In this document: in pieces, positions 44,892 through 54,220 of the stretch | How the letters are laid out: each line of letters begins with the position of its first letter | Position numbering within the stretch: position 1 is the stretch's first letter | Source: Salinilacihabitans rarus | Lineage (GTDB): Archaea > Halobacteriota > Halobacteria > Halobacteriales > Natrialbaceae | Direction of reading: 5' to 3' | Assembly: GCF_024296665.1 (NCBI RefSeq) | Contig: NZ_CP100762.1 | Span: 868,001 to 932,000 of the forward strand | DNA length: 64,000 bases | Program-made: the position numbers and the translations under genes | The notes under the pieces: generated by a model | What the model was told of the DNA's origin: nothing | What the model saw: only the letters and a program-made list of their open reading frames with translations | Databases searched by the model: none

Positions 44892-46507
44892 AGGTAGCCC
44901 AGATCCGAGAGCCGATCTTCCACGCCCGCGTCGTCGGTGGCCGTGATCGGCTCGGGCTCGTAGTCGGGGTACTCGGCGCGCTCGCTCGGTTCGACGACCG
45001 AGAGCGCCCCGCCGTCCATCTCGGCGTCGACGGGGACGCCGAACAGCGAGCAGATCGTCGGCGCGACGTCGAAGATGGTCGCCCCCTCGATCGAGACCCC
45101 CTCCTCGAAGGCGGGCCCCGCCGCCGCGACGACGCCGGTGCGCTTGTGGTTCCACGGCTCGACCGGGTCGGCGAACTGCTCGCCGTCGAGGCCGGCGACG
45201 ATGGCGGTGTCGAACGCCCGCGGCACCGTCAGGATATCGGGCGCCTTCCCGATCTCCGGCCCCTCGAAGTACGTCTCGCGGGGCTCGACCGCGTCGAACA
45301 TCGGCTCGCCGTCGGGCGTCCGCACGTCCGACAGCGCATCGATCAGGTCCGCGCGGACCGACTCGTACTCGGATTCGGGCACCTGCCCGCTGGGCTCGCG
45401 GCCCTCGAGGTTGATCCGCACGCCGAGTTCGCTCTTCGAGCGGACGTACGCCCGCGACTCGGGGAAGTCGACCTGCTCGCTGGCCGCCCGGATCCAGTCG
45501 TTCGGGACCCGCCGGCCGATCGGTTCCGCGAGGCCGACGGTGTCGAGCGCGCCCGCCACCCGCTGGGTCGTGATCCCGAACCGCGCGGCGACGTTCATCG
45601 CCCGTTCGAGCGCGCCCGTCTCGTGGTCGCCGGCGTCCTCGCCCTCGAGGAGGTCGTTCTCCCAGGCCCGCGACCACGTGGGCATCCCCTCGCCGCCGCT
45701 GCGGGCGGCGACGTCCCCGCGGGCGCGGAGGAACTCGTTGACGCGGAACTCGGGGCCGCGGACCCTCCCGATCCCGTGGTCGCTGACGACGAGGACGTTC
45801 TCGGGGTCGACCTCGCGGAGCGTCGCGGCGAGTTGCCGGTCGACGGCCCGGTAGACGGCCTCGATCGCCTTCTTGTCGCCCGGTCGCTCGTGGAACACCG
45901 AGTCGGTCTGCTGGAACTGCAGGAAGCCGAAGTCGGGGGCGAACCGGCGACAGAGGTACCGGAACGCCTCCCCCCGGAGTTCGATCGTCCGCTCGTAGCC
46001 CTCGATCGAGGCGTGTGGCTCCGGGCCGCTCTGGGGGTAGACCCGGTAGCCGCCGCAGGCGACCTCGACGTCTTCGAGAATCCCCTCGGGGTGACACGGC
46101 GGGTCCTCCGGCGCGGTCATCCCGGGGATCAACGCCCCGTCGAACTCGCGGGCCGGGTGGGTGACGGGGACGTTGACCACGACGCTCGAGAAGCCGTGGT
46201 CGCTCAGCAGTTCCCAGACGGCCCGCTCCCGGACGTGGGTGGCGTTGACGACGTCCCAGTCGTAGCCGTCGAACGAGAGGAAATCGAAGACGCCGTGCTT
46301 GCCGGGGTTCTTCCCGGTGTACAGCGAGGGCCAGGCGCTCGCGGTCCACGGCGGGATCTGGGACTCGAGCGGTCCCGTCGACCCGACGTCGAACAGCCGA
46401 CGCAACGTCGGCGTCTCGCCCGCCTCGAACAGCGGCTCGAGGACCGGCCGACACCCCGCGTCGAGGCCGACGACCAGGAGCCGCATCTCGTCGTCCGAAC
46501 CTTCCAT
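44888..46507 (-). CDS. AlkP-superfamily phosphodiesterase/nucleotide pyrophosphatase-like protein
   Basis: A 539-residue alkaline-phosphatase-fold enzyme. Metal ligands are visible in 'LLVVGLDAGC', 'FQQTDSVFHERPGD', 'VVSDHGIGRVRGP' and a late His ('EPWNHKRTG'). The nucleophile region is 'PPWTASAWPSLYTGKNPG'. It has no membrane anchor. The C terminus is VEDRLSDLGYL, a tail also found on the small protein at 57426. It probably hydrolyses or transfers phosphate esters on nucleotides, lipids or glycans. ATAACAAAG at 46533-46541 (minus) is centred 30 bases upstream, favouring the first ATG. Confidence 0.88.
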   Translation of the reverse strand: MEGSDDEMRLLVVGLDAGCRPVLEPLFEAGETPTLRRLFDVGSTGPLESQIPPWTASAWPSLYTGKNPGKHGVFDFLSFDGYDWDVVNATHVRERAVWELLSDHGFSSVVVNVPVTHPAREFDGALIPGMTAPEDPPCHPEGILEDVEVACGGYRVYPQSGPEPHASIEGYERTIELRGEAFRYLCRRFAPDFGFLQFQQTDSVFHERPGDKKAIEAVYRAVDRQLAATLREVDPENVLVVSDHGIGRVRGPEFRVNEFLRARGDVAARSGGEGMPTWSRAWENDLLEGEDAGDHETGALERAMNVAARFGITTQRVAGALDTVGLAEPIGRRVPNDWIRAASEQVDFPESRAYVRSKSELGVRINLEGREPSGQVPESEYESVRADLIDALSDVRTPDGEPMFDAVEPRETYFEGPEIGKAPDILTVPRAFDTAIVAGLDGEQFADPVEPWNHKRTGVVAAAGPAFEEGVSIEGATIFDVAPTICSLFGVPVDAEMDGGALSVVEPSERAEYPDYEPEPITATDDAGVEDRLSDLGYL

Positions 46508-46527
46508 GGGCGGACCGTAGACCAGTT

Positions 46528-46542
46528 CGGGCTTTGTTATGC
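46528..46542 (-). promoter_or_regulatory. Promoter box CATAACAAAGCCCGA of the phosphodiesterase operon
   Basis: The 15-base sequence is identical, base for base, to the one before the CoA-transferase gene (62885-62899). Its ATAACAAAG core also occurs before the sulfatase gene (57838-57846). The core is centred 30 bases before the phosphodiesterase start, the TATA position for a leaderless haloarchaeal transcript. Confidence 0.6.
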
Positions 46543-46769
46543 GACCGCTGTCCCCGCGTAGGTGCGGGCTGTCTCGCGCCGCGACGCGGCGTCGAGCGCC
46601 CGGTTCGGCACGTAAGCGGCGCCTGCCGCTCGGGCCACCGGAGTACGCGCTCCATCACTAAGGGAAGCCGCGTGATACGGCCCCCCATGCCTGCACCGGA
46701 ACCGCCCGCGACCGATCGTTCCCCGCTGCGAGGTGACGCCCCGGACCACGACTCCCGCGCCCGGAACGG

Positions 46770-47876
46770 ATGATCGGCGAGTCGCCCTCGCTGGTCGCCT
46801 GGTCGCTCTCGGAGCCCCGCCCGGCGGACCTCCGGTCGTTCCTCGACGTCCACGCCGACGCCTACGAGTGCTACGGCTCCGGAAAGGTCGCCCTACGAGA
46901 CGGCCTCGCGCCGCTCTCCGAGCCCGGGGAGAACGTCCTCCTCCCGGCGTACCTCCCCGACGCGGTGGCCGAACCGCTCGCCGAACTCGGCCTCGAAGCG
47001 CGTTACTACGCGATCGAACCGGACCTCTCGCCGGACCTCGCGGACCTCGAATCCCGCGTCGACGAGGGGACCGTCGCCGTCCTCACGGTCGACTACTTCG
47101 GCTTCCCGACCCCCGACTTCGAGGCGGTGGCGGCGCTCGCCGACGAGCGCGGCTGCTACCACGTCGACGACAACGCCCACGGGGCGCTCAGCGTCCACGA
47201 CGGGACGCTGCTGGGCACCCGCGGCCACCTCGGCATCGCGAGCCTCCGGAAGCTGTTCCCGGTTCCCGACGGCGCCGTCCTCTACCTCGGCGACGACGGC
47301 GTCGCCGACCGCTACGAGCCGACCGCCCTCGCCGGCGTCGCCGACGGGGTCGACGCCGGCGACTGCCGGTTCGTCCTCAAGTCGCTCGCGGCCGACCTGC
47401 TCGACCGGAACGCGCTAGTGAAGGAGTCCGTCGAGTCCATCGCTGGCCGCCGCGGCGGCGCCGGCGACCCGGGCGAGCGGTACGAGGCGGCGAAGACGCG
47501 GATGTCGCGGCTCACCGCCCGCGTCGTCGCCGACGTCGACCCCTCCGGGGTCCGGGCCGCGAGGCGGACGAACTACCGCGTCTGGCGGCGACTCCTCCGG
47601 GACCGGTCCGACGTCGAACCGCTGTACGAGACGCTCCCCGAGGGGATCTGTCCGCAGGTGTTTCCCGTCCGCGCCGAGCGGCCGCGGCGGCTGCTCGCGG
47701 CGCTCGAACGCGGCGGCGTCGAGGCTCACACCTGGCCGCGGCTCCCCGCGGTGGTCCGCGGCGGGCCCGCCTACGGGACGGCGCGGCGGCTCTCACGCGA
47801 GGTCGTCGCCCTCCCGGTCCACCAGCACGTCGAGCCGTCGGCGATCGAAGAGGCGGGCGCGGCGCTCCGGCGGTGA
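46770..47876 (+). CDS. DegT/DnrJ/EryC1-type PLP protein
   Basis: A 368-residue fold-type I PLP protein of the sugar aminotransferase kind. Visible landmarks are 'YGSGKVALRDGL' in the substrate loop region, 'VLTVDYFGFPTPDFEAV', the PLP Asp in 'YHVDDNAHGALS' and the putative Schiff-base Lys in 'GIASLRKLFPVPDGAVLY'. Relatives aminate keto-sugars for surface glycans, and some only bind PLP sugars. It is divergent from the phosphodiesterase operon across 262 bases, which adds to the glycan theme. Confidence 0.83.
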   Translation: MIGESPSLVAWSLSEPRPADLRSFLDVHADAYECYGSGKVALRDGLAPLSEPGENVLLPAYLPDAVAEPLAELGLEARYYAIEPDLSPDLADLESRVDEGTVAVLTVDYFGFPTPDFEAVAALADERGCYHVDDNAHGALSVHDGTLLGTRGHLGIASLRKLFPVPDGAVLYLGDDGVADRYEPTALAGVADGVDAGDCRFVLKSLAADLLDRNALVKESVESIAGRRGGAGDPGERYEAAKTRMSRLTARVVADVDPSGVRAARRTNYRVWRRLLRDRSDVEPLYETLPEGICPQVFPVRAERPRRLLAALERGGVEAHTWPRLPAVVRGGPAYGTARRLSREVVALPVHQHVEPSAIEEAGAALRR

Positions 47877-47882
47877 CGGCGG

Positions 47883-49595
47883 TCAGCCGTCGTACTCGAG
47901 GGACGCGAGTTCTTCGAGGAACCCGTCGTCGACGGCGTAGGTCCCCTCGCTCACCCGGTCGAGCACCGAACGCGTGCGCAGTTCCGAGAGCAGGCTCTGG
48001 ACGGCCACCGTCGAGCGCTCGACCCGGCGCGCGAGCCGCCCGGTTTCCATCGGGCCGTCGCGGACCAGTTCGGTCACGAGCCGTCCGGCGTCGGCCTCCG
48101 AGCAGCGCGAGTCGGCGGCCGCGCTCGCGAGGCGCTCGGCGATCCGCGGGCTCTCCAGCAGTTCCGAGAGCGGGCGCTCCTCGGCGGCGACCGTGATCCC
48201 CGGCAGGCCGTCCGCACCGGCGTCATCGGCCGTCGACGCCGCGTCGGGGTCGGTGTAGCCGAACTCCAGGGCGTCGCCGTCGCCGTGGATGATCCGCGCC
48301 CCGTCCTCGTCTGCCGTCCCCGCCGTGTCGGCGAGTTCCCGCAGGCGCTCCCGGAGGGCCTCGTTCTCGCTTTCGAGCGACTCGACCCGCTGGGTGCGGG
48401 CGTCGAGTCTCCGTTCGAGTTCGTCGCGTTCGGCCCGGAGGGCGTCGCGTTCGGCCCGCACGTCGTCCAGTTCGTCGTGGAGTTCGTCGCGGCGTTCCTC
48501 CAGTTCGACGAGTTCGTCGTGGAGCCGACGCAACTGCCCGCCGCCGCCGTCCGGAAGCTGGCTCTGGACCGTCTCCGGCTGGCTGAGCGCGTCGGCCATC
48601 CGGCGGGCCGCCTCGGAGACGTCGCGGGCGGAGTCGAGTTCCGCCTGCAACTCCTCGATCCGCGACTCGCGGCGTTCGAGTTCGGCCTCCAGTTCCTCGA
48701 TCCGGCTCTCCTCGGTTCGCTTGCGCTCGGATATCTCCTCGAGGTCGCCGACGAGCGCGTCGGAGACGGACTTGAGATCGGGCCGTTCGAAGTCGTCGAG
48801 GCCGGGCGTCGCGCCGGCGTCGAACGTCCGCTTGCGCCGGAACTGCACCTTGCGGACGTCGACGTCGGTCCAGTCGGTCTGGACGTACGCCTGCCCGTCG
48901 TCGAGGTCGGAGACGAGTTCGGCGTACTCGGTGTCGATGATGCGGCCGACGACCTTCGTGTCGTTGTCCCACGTGAGCCGGTGCCAGACGAGCCAGTTCG
49001 CCTGCGTGATGAAGTCCTTCTTGACGTCGGCCGGTCGCTGGCTGATCCCGAGGATGCCGAGGCCGTGTTTGCGCCCGCGCTTGCCGATCTTGATCAGCAT
49101 CTTGCCCGTCTCGCCGCCGCCACCTTTCTGCGGGAGGTACTCGTGGACCTCCTCGACGACCAGCAGGAACGGCTTCTTGAGCTTCTTCTCCTTGACGAAC
49201 AGCTGTCGGGCCGTCTCGCGCAGGAGTTCGTCGGCCTCCTCCTCGTCGAGGTAGCCGGAGACGTCGAGGATGACCGGCACGTTCTCCTCCAGGGCGATGT
49301 CCGCCATCTGCTCGGCGTGTTCGGGGCCGATCTGGATGTCACACTCCTCGTCGGCGCCGGCGTGGAGCATCTCGTACTCCTCTTTCAGACCGTAGTACTC
49401 CCCGTCGGTGTCGACGATCAGGAGCGGGAAGCCGGCGTCGAGCAGTTCCTCGGCGATCACCGACGCCGTGTTCGACTTCCCGCTGCCGGACTTGCCGGTG
49501 ACGAACCCCCGTCCCGTCAGTATCTCGACGACAGGCAGCGTCACCTCGTTGCCGCGTTCGGACTCGCCGACGACGATCTCGCGCTGCTCGCTCAC
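47883..49595 (-). CDS. HerA-like ATPase with coiled coil and winged helix
   Basis: A 570-residue protein. Residues 1-240 are a DUF87/HerA-type ATPase: Walker A 'VTGKSGSGKSNTAS', Walker B 'KPFLLVVEEVHEYLP', arginine-finger region 'GKRGRKHGLGILGISQRP'. Residues about 290-430 are a long charged coiled coil rich in Glu-Arg heptads. The C terminus (about 480-560) is a winged helix ('GRLARRVERSTVAVQSLLSEL'). No nurA, mre11 or rad50 gene is nearby. It may pump or tether DNA. Start is GTG at 49595, since the frame upstream is not coding-like. Confidence 0.85.
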   Translation of the reverse strand: MSEQREIVVGESERGNEVTLPVVEILTGRGFVTGKSGSGKSNTASVIAEELLDAGFPLLIVDTDGEYYGLKEEYEMLHAGADEECDIQIGPEHAEQMADIALEENVPVILDVSGYLDEEEADELLRETARQLFVKEKKLKKPFLLVVEEVHEYLPQKGGGGETGKMLIKIGKRGRKHGLGILGISQRPADVKKDFITQANWLVWHRLTWDNDTKVVGRIIDTEYAELVSDLDDGQAYVQTDWTDVDVRKVQFRRKRTFDAGATPGLDDFERPDLKSVSDALVGDLEEISERKRTEESRIEELEAELERRESRIEELQAELDSARDVSEAARRMADALSQPETVQSQLPDGGGGQLRRLHDELVELEERRDELHDELDDVRAERDALRAERDELERRLDARTQRVESLESENEALRERLRELADTAGTADEDGARIIHGDGDALEFGYTDPDAASTADDAGADGLPGITVAAEERPLSELLESPRIAERLASAAADSRCSEADAGRLVTELVRDGPMETGRLARRVERSTVAVQSLLSELRTRSVLDRVSEGTYAVDDGFLEELASLEYDG

Positions 49596-50112
49596 GGCGC
49601 CCCCACCCCGGTCGTTCGGCGCTCGGTCATGTCGTCCGAACAGTTCCGTCCGGACACCTTGAATATTGGCCTCGCTTACACGATCGGAAAGGCCTGCCAA
49701 CGAGTGGCAGTGGCGGGAAACTATTATGTGAGACCCTCCGAATGTGTGGGGTACGCGGTCGCCCCCGAGGCGACCGGAACCGACCATGACCACCGTCACG
49801 ATTTCCACGATCCGCTCGCCGGCGCTCGGTAGCGCCGCGAAGCGGGTCCCGGACGCCGACCCGTATTGCGGGTCCAGTCCGTTCGCACGTGGCGGGGTCT
49901 CGGGTCGGTCGAACCCGTCGACTTCGGTCGACGCGAACCCCGTCCGCGCCGCGTAGGTCCGTATTCTCGGTCGGACGGGTCGTCCTCACCGTGGCCACCC
50001 ACCCTCGACGGTGGCCACCGTCTACGATTCTCCGGCCAGCGGACCGCGCGGCCTCCCTCGCGGGTCGCGCGGGTCAGCCCCGCCGCCGAGTTCGACTCTC
50101 GGCGAGGGACTC
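49596..50112. other. Intergenic region between the HerA-like gene and 50113
   Basis: 517 bases without a secure gene. A TATA-like AAACTATTATG (plus, about 49716-49726) points right, but the first frames after it are short: 49744-49791 (15 codons) and 49786-49956 (56 codons, basic, Ser/Pro-rich product). Near 50000-50025 GTGGCCACC and its close copy GGTGGCCACC form short palindromic repeats. I see no RNA gene. Confidence 0.4.
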
Positions 50113-50445
50113 ATGGCACGAACCAGCCGAACCGTCGCCGCGACGCTCGCCGTGCGCGTTCCCGTCAACGCCGCCGGCGACCTCGTCGACGGCGCCGCAC
50201 GCATCGTCGAACGAATAGACGCAGTCGAGCGCGTCGACGAGCCCCGGATGAACGGCCTCGCGCCCGGCCTGAACGACACGACCGTCCGCCTGCGCGCCCG
50301 GGTGACCGTCGCGGTCGGCGACCGCGGCGAGGACGTCGCCGTCGCGAGACGCGAACTCGAAGCTGGCGTCGGCGTCGCCGACGTGGCCGACGTCGAGGCC
50401 GTCGACCCCGACGCGACCCTCGCCGGTCGCGCCCGGGTCGGCTAG
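50113..50445 (+). CDS. Hypothetical haloarchaeal protein
   Basis: A 110-residue protein rich in Val, Ala, Arg and Asp with a predicted alpha-beta pattern: 'TLAVRVPVNAAGDLVDGAAR', then 'IDAVERVDEPRMNGLAPG', 'VRLRARVTVAV' and 'GVGVADVADVEAVD'. It may be an RNA- or protein-binding alpha/beta fold, but I recognise no family with confidence. Its stop lies in a CTAG shared with the XPB-like helicase gene on the other strand, a four-base convergent overlap. Confidence 0.7.
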   Translation: MARTSRTVAATLAVRVPVNAAGDLVDGAARIVERIDAVERVDEPRMNGLAPGLNDTTVRLRARVTVAVGDRGEDVAVARRELEAGVGVADVADVEAVDPDATLAGRARVG

Positions 50446-52322
50446 TCGTCGACGGTCCGCTCGCGGACCGCGATCCCCTTGCGGCCGAGGTGCTGGAGCT
50501 GGCGCCGGGCGAACTCCTCCTCGCGGGTCCCCCGCGTGGCGAGCACGTAGACGAGCGCGCCTCCCGCGGGGCGCATCGTCCGGCCCGCTCGCTGGGTGCC
50601 CTGACGGCGCGACCCGCCCAGTCCCGAGGCGACGATGGCGAGGTCGGCCGTCGGGAGGTCGATCCCCTCGTCGCCGACCCGGGAGACGACGAGCAGGTCG
50701 CGCTCGTCGGTCCGGAACTCCTCCAGCAGCCGTCGTCGCTCGTGGTGGGGCGTCTCCCCGCTGAGGAACGGGACGTCGAGGGCGGCCGCGATCTCCCGGC
50801 CCTGGTCGAGGTAGTCGGCGAAGACGAGCGCCTTCGCGTCCGGGTGCGCCGAGAGCAGGTAGCGGACCTCGTCGACTTTCCCCGAGTTCTCCGCGGCGAT
50901 CCGGTAGCGCTCGCGGCCGTCGGCCGAGCCGTAGGCGTTTCGCTCCTCCTCGTCGCCCCACGGCACGTACCGGATTTCGAGTTCCGGTTCGGCGACGAAG
51001 CCGGCGTCGAACAGCGCCTCCCAGTCGGTGCCGATCGGCGGGCCGACGAGCGTGAAGATCTCCGTCTGGCGGTCGTCCTCGCGGATCGGGCTCGCCGACA
51101 GCCCGAGGCGGTGGCGGGACTGCAGTTGCGTGCTCCGGCGGTAGACCTCGCTGGGGACGTGCTGGCACTCGTCGAAGATCACCAGCCCCCACTCGCGGTC
51201 GTCGAACAGCGAGCGGTGCCGGTCCATCCCGGCGATCTGGTAGGTCGCGACCGTCACCGGGCGGCGTTCCTTGACGCCGCCGTGGTACTGCCCGACCTGC
51301 TCGGGGTCGAGGGAGGTAAACTCCAGCAGCGACTCCTCCCACTGGCGCGCGAGGTCCCGGCTCGGGACGAAGATCAGCGTCTCGCCGCCGACGCTCGCCA
51401 TCGCGCCCATCGCGGCGACGGTCTTCCCGCTTCCCGGCGGGCCGACGAAGACCCCCTCGCCGGCCTCCTCGAAGCGGTCGACCCACGTCCGCTGGTAGTC
51501 CCGCAGGCGAACGCGCAGGTCGACGTCGAGGGGGTCGCCCGATTCGAGCGAGCGCTCGTCGCGCACGGGGTAGCCCGCCTCGTAGAGGACGCGCTTGATC
51601 GCCGCCTCCGCGCCGTCGCGCACCCAGTCTTCGGTCTCGGAGATCGGCGCGTGGACGTGCTCCTCGTCGAGTTTCTCGCGGGCGACGTTGCCCATCACCT
51701 CCGGGCTGCGGGCCGCCAGCACCGTGTAGCCGTCCGGGTGGGTGTAGAGGCGGAACTGCCGGGCGCGGTCGAACTGGCTGCGTACCCACTCCTCCAGACG
51801 CTCCGACCGTCGCCCGAGCGCCTGTCGCATCGTGCGCGCGAGCGCGTCGAAGGAGTCGTGGGGGGCGCTCCAGACGTCCTCGGGGCGGACGACGTACCGG
51901 TAGCCGCCCTCGCCGTTGGCGTCCGCGAGGTGGGCGAACTGCGACAGTTGGGCGCGGGTGAACTGGTCCGGGTGGTCGACGACGACCTCGCGGCGCTTCG
52001 GGAAGACGACGACGCGCTCGCGGGCGGTCAGGTCCTCGAGTTCGCGCGGGAACCAGACCACGGGGTCGGTCGAGACCGAGAGGCGTTCGACGTCGCCGCG
52101 GTCGGCGAGCGCTTCGAGGGCGTCGCTGACCGCCGCCTGCGAGCGGTCGAGCGCGCGGGCGACCTCGGCGGCGGTCACGACCGGCCGGCCGGCCCGCTGA
52201 CAGGCGTCGTGGAACGCCGAGAGGTCGAGGGCGGCGTCCCCGTCGTCGGGACCGTCCCCGGACGGGTTCGACGCCGGCGGCTCCTCGGGTCGCTCCGAAC
52301 GTGGAGGGCGATCGTCGGTCAC
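50442..52322 (-). CDS. rad25: XPB/Rad25-type DNA helicase
   Basis: A 626-residue SF2 helicase. The N-terminal 200 residues include a winged-helix segment ('TAAEVARALDRSQAAVSDAL') and a damage-recognition-like domain. The helicase core has motif I 'FVGPPGSGKTVAAMG', motif II 'LVIFDECQHVPS', motif III 'LGLSASPIREDD' and motif VI 'QRAGRTMRPAGG'. It would unwind DNA at promoters or lesions, in line with TFIIH XPB and archaeal homologues. The GTG at 52322 is the start. The Arg-rich extension to 52502 is not coding-like. TFB is 294 bases away on the same strand. Confidence 0.92.
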   Translation of the reverse strand: MTDDRPPRSERPEEPPASNPSGDGPDDGDAALDLSAFHDACQRAGRPVVTAAEVARALDRSQAAVSDALEALADRGDVERLSVSTDPVVWFPRELEDLTARERVVVFPKRREVVVDHPDQFTRAQLSQFAHLADANGEGGYRYVVRPEDVWSAPHDSFDALARTMRQALGRRSERLEEWVRSQFDRARQFRLYTHPDGYTVLAARSPEVMGNVAREKLDEEHVHAPISETEDWVRDGAEAAIKRVLYEAGYPVRDERSLESGDPLDVDLRVRLRDYQRTWVDRFEEAGEGVFVGPPGSGKTVAAMGAMASVGGETLIFVPSRDLARQWEESLLEFTSLDPEQVGQYHGGVKERRPVTVATYQIAGMDRHRSLFDDREWGLVIFDECQHVPSEVYRRSTQLQSRHRLGLSASPIREDDRQTEIFTLVGPPIGTDWEALFDAGFVAEPELEIRYVPWGDEEERNAYGSADGRERYRIAAENSGKVDEVRYLLSAHPDAKALVFADYLDQGREIAAALDVPFLSGETPHHERRRLLEEFRTDERDLLVVSRVGDEGIDLPTADLAIVASGLGGSRRQGTQRAGRTMRPAGGALVYVLATRGTREEEFARRQLQHLGRKGIAVRERTVDD

Positions 52323-52446
52323 TACCCGACCGTATCGGCGTGAGTCGTAAACGGATTTCGTTCGTCCGGCGCGGCGTCGACGGCCGGTCGGGGGTCGGAC
52401 CGCCGGCGGGCGAACCCATATGCGGCTGGCCGGCGTACGGGCACGT

Positions 52447-52623
52447 ATGTACCGCGCGATCCTCCCGGAGGGGCAGATCCTCTGTGACCGATACGAGCGC
52501 AACGATCAGGGCGTCGAGCTCTACAACGCGAACGACCGGTTCATCGCGTTCGTGCCGTACTCGAACCTGCACGCGCTGCTCGACGAGGACGTCTACAGCG
52601 AGGACGAGCGGTCGATCATGTAG
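52447..52623 (+). CDS. Small conserved haloarchaeal protein (58 aa)
   Basis: A 58-residue protein beginning MYRAILPEGQILCDRYER with a beta-rich middle ('GVELYNANDRFIAFVPYSN') and an acidic end. Coding-like codon use and acidic composition support it. An ATG nine codons upstream gives only a basic extension. Its stop overlaps the tfb stop region by eight bases (convergent). Function unknown. Confidence 0.8.
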   Translation: MYRAILPEGQILCDRYERNDQGVELYNANDRFIAFVPYSNLHALLDEDVYSEDERSIM

Positions 52624-53578
52624 CCGGCGCCTGGTCGATGGCGTCTAGCTGTTCGCGGTAGCGGTTCCGGACGGTGACGACGGTCGTCTGTGCGGTCTCC
52701 GCGACCGCCCGCTGGGGGATGGTCTCGTCGCAGAGCAGGCCGGCGGCGTAGATCGCGGCGGCGGCGTAGCCGGTCGGTGACTTCCCCGAGTGCAGTCCCT
52801 GTTCGGTCGTCCGGTCGATGATCTCGATGGCCTTCGTCTCGACGTCCTTGCCGACGTCGAGTTCCGAGCAGAATCGGGGGACGAACTGGCGGGGGTTCGT
52901 CGGTTCGAGGTTGATGTCGAGTTCGTCGGCGATGTAGCGGTATGTGCGGCCGATCTCGCGCTGGTCGACCCGCGAGACCGCGGTCACCTCCTCCAGACTG
53001 CGCGGGATGCCCTCCTTGCGGCAGGCGGTGTAGAGCGCCGAGGTCGCGACCCCCTCGATCGATCGGCCCCGGATGAGGTCGCGCTCCAGGGCCTGCCGGT
53101 AGATGACGCTCGCGGTCTCCTTGACCGGCGTGGGGACGCCGAGGGCGCTGACCATCCGGTCGATCTCCGAGAGGGCGTACTTCAGGTTGCGCTCGCCGGC
53201 GTTTTTCGTGCGGATGCGTTCCTGCCAGACCCGGAGCCGGTGGAGCTGGCCGTGCTTGTCGGCCGACATCGAGTGGCCGTTGGCGTCGCGGTTGCGCCAG
53301 TCGATGGTCGTCGTCAGCCCCCGGTCGTGCATCGACTGGGTCAGCGGCGCGCCCACGCGCGAGAGCTGATCGTGTTCCTCGGCGTTGAACGCGCGCCACT
53401 CCGGACCGTAGTCGATCGGATCTTCGGTCAACACGAGGCCACACTCCCGACAGACCCGTTCGCCGCGGTCCGGGTCGTGTACGATCGTGTCGGTCTCGCA
53501 GTCCGGACACCGACCCGTCTCCGACTCGGCGGCGGCCTGTGACTCGTATCGGGCGTGATCGCTGCGGGACCGCGTCAT
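52616..53578 (-). CDS. tfb: Transcription initiation factor IIB
   Basis: A 320-residue TFB, the factor that joins TBP-TATA and RNA polymerase. The N-terminal zinc ribbon has CPDCETDTIVHDPDRGERVC order with a second pair CRECG, followed by the B-finger region and two cyclin repeats ('AGERNLKYALSEIDRMVSAL', 'DVETKAIEIIDRTTEQGL'). Haloarchaea have several TFB copies with different targets, and which one this is cannot be told. The 14-codon extension to 53620 is unlikely. A GTTTC/GAAAC inverted repeat lies about 45-60 bases upstream. Confidence 0.95.
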   Translation of the reverse strand: MTRSRSDHARYESQAAAESETGRCPDCETDTIVHDPDRGERVCRECGLVLTEDPIDYGPEWRAFNAEEHDQLSRVGAPLTQSMHDRGLTTTIDWRNRDANGHSMSADKHGQLHRLRVWQERIRTKNAGERNLKYALSEIDRMVSALGVPTPVKETASVIYRQALERDLIRGRSIEGVATSALYTACRKEGIPRSLEEVTAVSRVDQREIGRTYRYIADELDINLEPTNPRQFVPRFCSELDVGKDVETKAIEIIDRTTEQGLHSGKSPTGYAAAAIYAAGLLCDETIPQRAVAETAQTTVVTVRNRYREQLDAIDQAPAT

Positions 53579-54220
53579 CAGTAGCCGGTGGGAATCCGCG
53601 CGCCACTGTAAGGGGTTCACATGGTTTCGGGGGAAACACCGACTTACTCCAGTCGACGGCGCGCCGACGGAGAGGTAAAGAGAGCGGAGAGTGCAGGCGT
53701 CGCGTCCGCCGTCCCGGAGCGGACGCGAACGACGCCGAAACCGCGTCCCATCGGTACGAGCGGGCCGGGTGACCGCCGCCGATCACCCTGCCCACCGTGG
53801 GAGACGTGAACGATCGACATGAAACGTCCGCATCGTTCGCGGCCCCGCCGCCGATAAATCCGGTCTTCACCGGGTAAACGGGTCTTTCGTCGCCGAACCG
53901 TCGGCCAACTTTATACTCGTCACGGCGTACCCGTCAGGCCGTCAGCCGTGTCTCTGCCACCGCCGCACGCCGACGCCGCCGGACCGCCCCGCGGACGCCG
54001 CCGGGTCCGACGACCTGCCCAGGGCTGTACGCCCACGATACGCCCGGGCAATCGTTCGATACCGCGGGCCCGTTCGAGCCGCGATTCGCTCGCTCGGAGC
54101 GCGCCGTCAGCCGGTCGAACGTCGTTCCCGGATACGCCCGGAAGTCCGCCCGTACAGGCTTTGCAGCCGGTGCGAAACGTGGCCGTGCTTAAGAGTCTCA
54201 CCGTTGGCCTCCAAAATGGT
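53579..54220. other. Long intergenic region upstream of tfb
   Basis: 642 bases with no secure gene. GTTTC-gggg-GAAAC (53624-53637) is a perfect inverted repeat just before tfb. On the plus strand a good TATA, ACTTTATACT (about 53908-53917), points right. A GTG 30-odd bases later opens a 134-codon frame to 54352, but its product is Arg/Pro-rich, so a non-coding transcript or long leader is more likely. CTTAAG at about 54189-54194 is another TATA candidate for the small frame at 54221. Confidence 0.45.

Noticed and set aside
44892-46853. In-frame upstream extension of the FemAB-like gene
   Set aside because: The extension reads the phosphodiesterase gene out of frame and gives Arg-rich sequence. 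The ATGA junction at 44888-44891 fixes the start.
49786-49956. 56-codon frame in the gap before 50113
   Set aside because: Basic, Ser/Pro-rich product, no family resemblance, and start far from the nearest TATA.
50113-50445. Reading the 110-residue protein as KEOPS subunit Pcc1
   Set aside because: Size is similar but the sequence does not show the Pcc1 pattern I would expect. Left as hypothetical.
53920-54201. 93-codon minus-strand frame in the same gap
   Set aside because: Overlaps the same region in the opposite sense with equally poor composition and no promoter.
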